Assembly (NCBI RefSeq): GCF_003086295.3 | Contig: NC_092050.1 | Location: 145,731,699-145,795,698 of the forward strand | DNA: 64,000 nucleotides | DNA from: Arachis hypogaea | Lineage: Eukaryota > Streptophyta > Magnoliopsida > Fabales > Fabaceae | Reading direction: 5' to 3' | Shown: positions 56,452 through 64,000 of the stretch, piece after piece | How the letters are laid out: every line of letters starts with the position of its first letter | Position numbering within the stretch: position 1 is the first letter of the stretch | Notes under the pieces: generated by a model | Databases searched by the model: none | Told to the model about the DNA's origin: nothing | The model's input: only the letters and a program-made list of their open reading frames with translations | Translations under genes and position numbers: made by a program

Positions 56452-57410
56452 TGATGCGTGAGAATCTTGTACCCTTTTTCGTTCATTTTCTAGTTGTTTT
56501 TTTTATTAGATTTTATTTAATTTCACAGTATTTTAGTACAAAAATCCTCTTTGGATGCTCCTTTGAGTTGTTTTAGTATTTTTATAATTTCAGGTGAAAT
56601 TCGGAGCAATTTGACAAAGTTTGGAGCAAAAAGGAAAAAAGCTGGCAGCACCCCCTGGGCACTAAACGCCCAACTGGTATTTAGCGCTAGCAAGGGACAC
56701 AAGCCAACAACGTGCTGCCCCCTCTAGGGCGCTAAATGCCCATCTGGCGTTTAGCACTAGCAGTGCTGACCGAATTCACTCTCTCTCTGGGCTTCTCAAG
56801 TAGATTTAGCATTTATTAGTTATATCTTATTTTCTTTTTGTAATTTTTATTTGCAAACAATATCTTTTATTTTTAGGATTTAATATTTTATTTTCCGAAT
56901 CAAATTAGGTTAGATATAAAAGGGAAAAGATTCACCCTTTAGGTTCGAACATTCTCTTCTTCTGCAGACTTTCAGAACCCTAGTTTTGTCTGTAAGTCAT
57001 GAGCCACTAAACCTCTTCGGTTAAGGTTAGGAGCTCTGTTTATTTCTATGGATTAAGATTAATGCTTTTTTATTTTAAGGGATAAGTATGGTTTTGGTCC
57101 CAAAGGTTTTCAGCCAGAATCGAAACCGTCCCTCATCTAATTTTCGATTTAGAATCATCCTTAACATTTTTTTTCGTATTAAAATCGTCCTTCTAAATAA
57201 AATTTTTAATTTAATTCCTAAACTACCCCTATTTTAATAAAAAAATAAAATTTTAAAATAAAATAAATATAAAATAAAAAAAAAAGAAAGAAAGGGGGAT
57301 ACAGAGAAGCGGGGTGGTGGGAAGGGAAAGAAAGAAAGGGGGGCGAGGAGGGAGAGAAGGGGGACGCCATGCCCGCCCATGCTGCCGCACTGCCGCCCAC
57401 TGCCCGCCGC

Positions 57411-57558
57411 TTCTTCTTCTTCTTCTTCTTCTTCTTCTTCTTCTTCTTCTTCTTCTTCTTCTTCTTCTTCTTCTTCTTCTTCTTCTTCTTCTTCTTCTTC
57501 TTCTTCTTCTTCTTCTTCTTCTTCTTCTTCTTCTTCTTCTTCTTCTTCTTCTTCTTCT
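57411..57558 (+). repeat. (TTC)n microsatellite, about 49 units
   Basis: 148 bp of uninterrupted TTC repeat (GAA on the other strand), preceded by GCCGCCCACTGCCCGCCGC. Confidence 0.98.
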
Positions 57559-57716
57559 GTGAATTCTGTGAATTGGATTTTTTGTGAAATTTCTGAATTT
57601 TTTGTGAAATTTATTGTGGAATATTATTGTTGCTGATTTGTTGATTTGTTACTTTCTGTTTCTGCTTGTGTTAAATTTGTTCTTGAATTTGTTGATTTTC
57701 TATTTCTGCTTCTCTG

Positions 57717-58085
57717 TGTGGAGGTGGAGGTGGAGGTGGGGGTGGGGGTGGGGGAAGGGAAGACGGGGAGGGGGGGACGTGGGGGTGGGGGGAAGGGAAC
57801 GGGGAGGGGGAGGGGACGGGTGGGGACGCGAGGTGGAGGGGACGCGGGGTGGGGGAGGGGACGCGGGGTGGGGGTGGGGTGGGGATGGGGGTGGGGGAGG
57901 CGGGGAGGCAGGGAGGGGGAGGGGGAAGGGGAAAGGGGGGAGGGGGACAGCAGCGGCGTTGGTGGTGGTGTTGGTGGTGGTGGTGGTGCTGGTGGTGGTG
58001 TTGGTGGTGCTGTTGGTGGAGGTTGTGGCGGTGGTGTTGGTGTTGGTGGTGGTGGTGGAGGAGGATGTAATTGTGTTGGTAGTGG
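57717..58085 (+). repeat. G-rich tract then GGT/GTT repeat tract
   Basis: 57717-57955 is almost pure G with A and T (GGTGGAGGTGGGGGTGGGGG, GGGGACGCGGGGTGGGGG). 57955-58085 is GGTGGTGTTGGT-type repeat. Many runs of four or more G could form quadruplexes on the plus strand. Confidence 0.95.
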
Positions 58086-58908
58086 TGAGGGTATTTTTGT
58101 CCGAAAAAAAATAAAAAGGATGATTTTAATACGAAAAAAAATGTTAAGGATGATTCTAAATCGAAAATTAGACGAGGGACGATTTCGATTCTGGCTGAAA
58201 ACCTTTGGGACCAAAACCATACTTAACCCTTATTTTAATTAATGTATTGATTCAGTTCCAAAGATTATTTTCGCTCTTAATCTTATAAATCTGGGTGGAA
58301 CAGGAGTATAACCCTTATTCTACATGAGTTCTTGTGATTCTCGGGAGAGTTATCTCGCTTGAACAACAACTTGAAAATAAATTCCTCCTAAATTGCTAAT
58401 TATATTAACTAATTGCGATATGTGACATATAATCCTGTTAGCTTTGGGTAATTAGGGTTTTTGTGGCCATAAACTAGTTTTGTACTTAACCCTTTAATTG
58501 GAATTAAGTGACGATAGGAGTGGTGGTTAATGAAGATTAGAGAAAACTAAATCACTAAAAGATTAGGGTTTAGTTAATTACAGTTTTCCATGGAATGATT
58601 CATGCATTGTTAAAATAGTTGGTAAGAACTTTTAGTTCGGAAAAGTAAACATTTCCGAAGCCTTGACTGTTTTCTCTTACTGTTTTCACACCAAAGCCAT
58701 TACTTGCTTTCTTTATGCTTTTGATTATTGTTTTCTGCGTTTTCAACCATCAACAACATTTTTTTGTTTGCCTAACTAAACCAACTGAATAACCATTGTT
58801 GCTCAGTCTGACAATCCTCGTGAAATCAACCCTCACTCACCTGAGATATTACATAGATGATCCGGTGCACTTGCCGGTTAAGCTGTGGAAATTCTAAATC
58901 CCACACCA

Positions 58909-61900
58909 GGGCCCAAGACCATTTTGGTCACTAGTGTGGTTCTCTCACCCAAAATTCATCCCAATGATTGAAAATAAATGGAATAAATTGGGAAACATCC
59001 CAGTTGAAGATAAAACAGGTTCTCAAGAAAAGTATCTTGAAGTGGAATATAGAAGTATTTGGGAGCATAGACGGGAAGATAAGTAAATTTGAGAAGGAAA
59101 TTGCAAAAGTAGATAGAAATTTGGAAGAAGAGGTGGAAGTGGACATAAATTTGAGTAGAAGAAAAGTTTTAATGGGCCAACTAGAATTATGGTGCAAGAG
59201 GAAAGGAGAGTTGTGGAAACAAATATCAAGAGATAAATATATAAAAGAGGTGGATAATAACTCAAGATATTTCCATACAGTAGCAACAATCAGAAATAAG
59301 AAAAATCACATTGCAAAATTAAGAGTAGGGGGGAAGAGCGGTTAGAAACCCAAAAAGAATAAAACTAGAGGCTCGTAAATTCTTCAAGAATCTGTACTAT
59401 CAACAAGAGTTGCCGAATATAAAGATCAGAGAGGGAATTCTGAACAGAATCACAGAGGAGCAAGCAACTGATTTGGAAAAATTACCGAGAATGGAAGAAA
59501 TTAAGGAAGCAGCGTGGAGTTATTATTCTACGAAGGCGCCGGGTACAGATAGTTTTAATTTACTATTTATTAAAAGAACTTGGAATATCATTGGAAGTGA
59601 CTTCAGTGAATCCGTCATGAATTTCTTCAGAACGGGACATATACCATCAAACCCCAACATGACTTGGGTAACCTTGGCATCTAAGTGGATGTTTCGACTG
59701 AAATGGGGGAGTTCAGACCAATAAGCATGATTGGAAGCATGTAAAAAGTTATTTCCAAGGTTCTGGTGGATAGAATGAAGAGGATATTGGAGAAATTAGT
59801 AGGTGAAGTATAAACAACATTTATTCTGGTAGGCAAATACTCAATGGTGCACTCATTGCATGTGAAACAGTGGCATGGTTGAAGAAGAGAAAGATGTCAG
59901 GAATCATACTGAAGTTGGACTTCCAAAAAGCTTAAATACAATTAGATGGAGTTTTGTAGATCATCTGCTAGATTGTATGGGATTTGAGAATATTTGGAGA
60001 GGATGGATCCAAGGCCTTCTAAAGAGATCTATTATGTCAATTTTAATAAATGGCAGTCCAATCGAGCCGTTCCATATGATGCGTGGCCTTTGACAAGGTG
60101 ACCCGATTTCACTATTCCTCTTCATCCTAGTAGCAGAAACATTGAACAAAATGTTAGGCTTGGCAATAAAAAAAGGCTTAATTTTGGGTCTGGAGGTGGG
60201 TAGAGACAAAATTCACTTTTTTCACCTACAGTTTACATATGATACAGTTATCTTTTTCCCGCTTGAGAAAAAGGTTATGAGAAATTATAGGAGAATATTA
60301 ACTTGCTTTGGGCTAATGTTAGGTTTGGCTATTAATTACAAGAAATCTGTTTTGATTCCAATAAATGTCTCAAAAATGGTAGAAACAATGTTGGTAGAGA
60401 AAATGAGATGCCCAATTGGTAGACTTCTGATGTGATATCTGGGTATACTGTTGGGGGCAAATTCAAAGAGAGTGTCTACATGAAAGCCGATCATAGAAAA
60501 ATTTAAAAAAAGCTTGCAAAATGGAAGGTGGGGTTATTATCAAAAGTTGGAAGACTAGTCATGATAAATGCAGTGATAAATAATCTTCCTTTATATTATC
60601 TAAGCCTATTCAAAATGCCAAAGGAGTGGCAAAAAAAAATTTATTTCACTCCAACTAAGCTTCTTTTGGGGGGGGGGGGGAGGGGGAGGGGGAGAACGAG
60701 AAGGAAAAAAAGTGATGCCAACAATTAGTTGGAGTCATATTCATAAATCTAAGGAGCACGAAGGGTTAGGGGTAGGGGACATCACTATAAAAAACGTAGC
60801 ACTTCTCTTCAAATGGTGGTGGAGATTTTCAGCAGAAGATAAGCCTCTTTAGAAGCATATCGTGGCATCATATAATGGTAGTAATATGACAAAATCAATT
60901 ATGGAAAATGGAGATCCTAGATCGAATGGGCCTTAGAGTGACATTGTAAAAGGCATTAAAAGGTGCAACTAGCTGAAGGAAATTGCGTGGAAAGGAATTT
61001 GAAAGTGTGTGGGGAATGGATGTAAAACGAGATTTTGGGAGGATAGATGGGTGGAAAAATTGTGCCTCAAAGACAAATTTCCTAGATTATATGCAATCAC
61101 ATCAAGTAAAGCTGAAAATAGCAAACTGTGATTTTTGGGATAGTTTATCTTGATGCTGGAATTAAATGTTTTCTTAATTTCAGGTATACAAGACGAAGTG
61201 GTTTGGTCATTTTTGGAGGATGGAAGCTTTTCAATCAAGTTATGTACTCACTAATGTGGCGCAGGAGAAAATTTGGGAGTGGCAGAATCAAAACACATCT
61301 TTGACAATGTGTGGAGGGGAGTGATACCTCTAAAAGTAGAAATCATAGTTTGGAGTGCAATCCTTGAAAGATTAAACACGAAGAGAATGTTAGCAACATT
61401 GAATAATGAAGCTTGCTGTGTCTTGTGTGGGCAAGTTATGGAGGATGAAAACCATCTTTTTATCCGCTGCAATTATGTTGATGTGATGTGATCAAAAGCA
61501 ATGCAAATAGGTGGCATAAAATAGGTTAGACCGAAAGGCCTGAATGCTTTCTTTGTATGTGGTGCAATCAAAAGGTGATTAAATGTTCAAGAAAGAAATG
61601 GATCAATATGTGATTTGCATTTATTTGGTCCATATAAAAGGTGAGAAATAAAAAGATTTTTGAGAAGAAAGAAGTCAAGAGAGAAGAGGTTTGGGATGAA
61701 ATTATAAGCCATTGTTCTGAATGGGATAAAATAAAAAATGAGGGTTGTTCTAGCAGGACGGAGGGTTCAGTAGGGGCTGTTGAGAAAAGGCTGGTGCATG
61801 GGTATATAGATAGAAAAAACAATGGTGGTCGTGTGTGAAGTTTATTCAAGAAAAACAAATGACAGCAGTCAGAGGATACCTTAAAAATACAAATGATCTT

Positions 61901-62580
61901 CTTCTGGTGTACTTGTGTGAATTTTTTAATGCAGGTAATAGCATGGCTGCAGAGGTCGAAGGAGTAGAAATAGTCATTCAATTTATGCTTGAAGAAGCAA
62001 TATCAACAATTGAAAAGGTGGTCATTATCACAAAGAGCCAAATTTTGATACAATGGGCAGAAAATAATTATTCAAAGCGTTGGAACCTCAACTTTGAAAG
62101 AAACAAACTGGTAAATTTGATAAAAGGTCTTGGAATGCTGAAATTTCAACATGCAGCAGCAAAGGAGTTTGACCACATTAATAGATGGAGGAGCATTGTA
62201 AAAGGTAATAAAACTATAAGAATTACATGGTGTAATAATCACTAGTGATAACTGATATGTGATTGTAGTGGATTTAGTGAATAAAGATACTAGATTACAG
62301 TAGCTTCTGTTGTATTGGTGTGCAAGTCATATTTAAATTCCATTAAGGAGAGGAATACTTGCTATGTGCTGGTCTTCAATTCTTAGATTCACTGCTGCAT
62401 AAAGCTCAAGGGATAAGGTGATTTTATAGTGGATATTAGCATGGAGAAAACATGATTTAGATGGACATTGTATTTTGATGCCTTTGATTTGTTTTTAGTG
62501 TTTATTGTAATACTCTTTTTTAGTTCATATCGGGAGAACTTTTGAGTGACTATATAGCCTTGATGGCATTGCCAAAGGAG
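58909..62580 (+). pseudogene. L1-type LINE ORF2, 5'-truncated and decayed
   Basis: It begins directly at the Athila LTR end with GPRPFWS...WFSHPKFIPM, the segment between endonuclease and RT. RT follows (about 59400-60440): EFRPISMIGSM, SFVDHLLDCMGFENIWRGWI, QGDPISLFLFILVAETL. The catalytic box reads QFTYDTVIF where LINEs have FADD, so the first Asp is Tyr. The zinc-binding region lies at 61273-61491 (VLCGQVMEDENHLFIRCN), and the last recognisable part at 61835-62245. Stops and frameshifts are frequent, and a 13-G run at 60668-60680 adds low-complexity sequence. The 3' end lies near 62520-62580; no clear poly-A tail. Confidence 0.85.
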
Positions 62581-62952
62581 TCTAAATAATCAACTATAAG
62601 TTACTCTTAGAACTCTTCTCTCCGTTTGGGTCAAAGTTATAACTTAACGATAAAAAAAAAAAGTCAGACCCAGACTCACAAAATAGTCTATTAGACCTAT
62701 CAGGTTACCTAAAACTGTTAAAATATAAATAAATATATAAATAATTTTTTATAATAAAAAAGTTATTAAAATTTTAAATTTGTTATACTTTATTATAAAT
62801 ATTTTTTTTCATATTTTAAACACTTTAAAAGTTTAGATGTTATTATAAGGATCAAATTTAGAATATTATATATAAATATTTTTTTTTAAAAAATAAATTT
62901 TTAAATATCTTTTACTTTATATTTTGATAAAAAATATATCAAGCCTTTTATC
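62581..62952. other. AT-rich spacer, no gene seen
   Basis: Runs of AT-rich sequence between the LINE end and the second MULE. Confidence 0.55.
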
Positions 62953-64000
62953 GAGTTAAACCCCAAAGTGGTCCCTGAGATTCACGGTTTGCACCAATTT
63001 AGTCCCTGACTTACCAATTGCACCATTTATGTCCCTGACTTTGTTAAAATTGCACCAAGGTCGTCCCTAGCCACATCTCCGGGCAAATTAACTGCCGCCG
63101 GCAGTGACCTAGCACTGAGAAGCCACGCTGGCGTAGATAAAGGCAAGCTGAGGTGGCAATTGAAACTGTTTGACCCAATGTGGTCCCTATACCTAGTTTT
63201 AATCCCAATTTCTAGCATGGCATCGTCACCCCTCTTCATCTTCTTCTCTCTGCCCAGCAACGTTCTTCATTGTCTTCGTTGTTCCTACTTGTTGAACTGA
63301 AACGAAAACCATGATTGGGTGTGCGAGCCAGGGTCAAGAAAGCTCTACACGATCGAAGACGAGAACGCGGAGTCGGACCAGACCATCACGGGTACCAGAG
63401 CGGTGTGGGTGCGGCTGCCGGCCGGTGCTTCGTTGGTCCGGAACAACTACCAACCCAGATAAGCCCTTCTTCGGTTGTCCAAATTACAATGTGAGTTTTT
63501 GGTAAGAAAAATTGATTTGTTGTTTTCTGTTCTTTCCTTCTTATGATATCTCATATTCAGACTAGGGGCAAAATATGGTGTAGATTTTTTCTCTGGACTG
63601 ATGATGTAGAAGAAGAAGAGGAACATGAAGGAAGAGTGGATGCAACTGCAGTTGACAATGAGCAAGTGAGAGTGAATTTAGCCTGGAAGATTGGAAAATT
63701 GGAAGCTGAAGTGAGGACCCAAAATCTATGATACAATTCTTAGGCATAGTGGTGTTTTTCACTGTAGTTGCTGTATTGATTATGACTTTGAAGTTCTGAC
63801 AATGTTGCATGTAATGTGTTCATGGATGAATGAAAGTAAGAGGTTGTTTTTTATCTTGAGATATATGCCTTGTTTTTGATTGACTGGTTATCATAAAGAG
63901 AAATAATTATAGATCATCTGACATCATAATAGCATAATGCATAATGCATAATTACAAAAGTATCAAAGATAAACATATTTGAGTAGCAAACATTAACCTG
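62953..64000 (+). mobile_element. MULE 2, left end (continues past the window)
   Basis: It starts GAGTTAAACCCCAAAGTGGTC, followed by GTCCCTGACTT-type repeats to about 63185, the style of plant MULE terminal repeats. A GRF zinc-finger ORF follows at the same distance as in MULE 1. The right TIR and target duplication cannot be seen. Confidence 0.6.
63311..63799 (+). pseudogene. GRF-type zinc-finger ORF in MULE 2, membrane segment out of frame
   Basis: Exon 1 63311-63490 (60 codons), GT-AG intron 63491-63560, exon 2 63561-63731. Exon 1 has a basic N-terminus (SKTRTRSRTRPSR) and CGCGCRPVLRWSG...NPDKPFFGCPNYN. Exon 2 gives WCRFFLW, completing a GRF finger (C-x-C, F-x-x-C, C-x-x-F-x-W) with all key residues present. 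An acidic run (VEEEEEHEG) and WKIGKLEAEV follow. The open frame stops at 63731, but one base off the downstream DNA encodes a hydrophobic helix (FLGIVVFFTVVAVLIM) to a stop at 63799. The frame is lost at the A4 run 63721-63724. As read it is a 116-aa soluble product. Function unknown. Confidence 0.7.

Larger units (their letters stand above)
57079..58229. mobile_element. Non-autonomous MULE (1151 bp) nested in the LTR
   Basis: Terminal inverted repeats of 114 bp (57079-57192 and 58116-58229) differ at about four positions. The 9-bp target duplication TTATTTTAA is perfect (57070-57078 and 58230-58238). No transposase. The inside holds a long TTC microsatellite and a G-rich/GGT-rich tract. The ORFs over these tracts (up to 198 aa) are low-complexity artefacts. 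Confidence 0.92.
51314..58908 (+). mobile_element. Athila-lineage element D with most of pol deleted
   Basis: 5' LTR 51314-52682, primer-site remnant, gag and protease, start of RT, then a jump to the 3' non-coding region and the 3' LTR 56452-58908, itself interrupted by a 1151-bp DNA element. No RT core, RNase H or integrase. The flanks do not show a shared 5-bp duplication (GACAC before, GGGCC after), and LINE sequence lies only on the right. Confidence 0.85.
56452..58908 (+). repeat. 3' LTR of Athila D, split by a DNA transposon
   Basis: It starts TGATGCGTGAGAATC and ends CTAAATCCCACACCA. Without the insert at 57079-58229 and its duplicated 9 bp it is about 1.3 kb. It is clearly homologous to 51314-52682 but very divergent for an LTR pair (roughly a quarter of positions differ in the first 200 bp by eye). 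Confidence 0.85.

Noticed and set aside
57314..58242. Several ORFs of 72-198 aa on both strands (poly-Leu/Phe/Ser, Gly/Val/Trp-rich, Pro/Thr-rich)
   Set aside because: They are translations of the TTC microsatellite and G-rich tracts inside a MULE, without any family resemblance.

Overview
This window is plant nuclear DNA. It is AT-rich, with two spliced nuclear genes surrounded by nested transposable elements. The repeat families look like those of papilionoid legumes, and I think Arachis (peanut) is most likely. That attribution rests on remembered family resemblance, not on a search.

Layout. (1) 1-4053: the 3' end of a plus-strand Athila-like Ty3/gypsy element (env-like ORF tail carrying a tRNA-Cys-derived piece, then an LTR) abuts the gag of a minus-strand Athila element, whose primer site and 5' LTR follow. 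(2) 5386-10145: a complete but decayed Ty1/copia element with 218/216-bp LTRs and a perfect ATAAT target duplication. (3) 10963-13649: a 1.3-kb tandem duplication carrying minus-strand LINE RNase H debris. (4) 16371-17187: an intact two-exon class II LOB-domain transcription factor gene. From its intron onward, about 3.1 kb (LBD exon 2, a PPR fragment, and the LTR and gag of a Tat-lineage element) is duplicated at 21118-24187, leaving an exon-1-less LBD pseudogene. (5) 24188-32073: an Athila 5' end (gag plus LTR, minus strand) lies between the Tat gag and the Tat integrase. The Tat tail carries an antisense ORF and a 3' LTR. (6) 32210-34954: a 2.7-kb Tekay-like solo LTR with a CATTT duplication, sitting in a CGGAT-rich palindromic element. 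(7) 37106-42727: a 13-exon gene for the mitochondrial branched-chain 2-oxoacid dehydrogenase E1-beta subunit, apparently intact (362 aa), with one GC-AG intron and two related MITEs in introns. (8) 43012-48972: a Mutator-like element (MULE) with long terminal inverted repeats, a minus-strand MuDR-type transposase and, at the other end, a convergent zinc-finger/membrane ORF. (9) 50185-51123: a Restorer-of-fertility-like PPR pseudogene. (10) 51314-58908: an Athila derivative without most of pol, its 3' LTR split by a 1.15-kb non-autonomous MULE. (11) 58909-62580: a dead L1-type LINE. (12) 62953 to the end: the left end of a second MULE carrying a second copy of the zinc-finger/membrane ORF.

The two host genes have unrelated roles (transcription factor; valine, leucine and isoleucine breakdown). 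Everything else is mobile DNA or gene debris. The most interesting pattern is that two MULEs with different terminal repeats each carry, at matching distance from the left TIR, a two-exon GRF-type zinc-finger ORF followed by a membrane segment. The arrangement is like mudrA/mudrB in maize MuDR.
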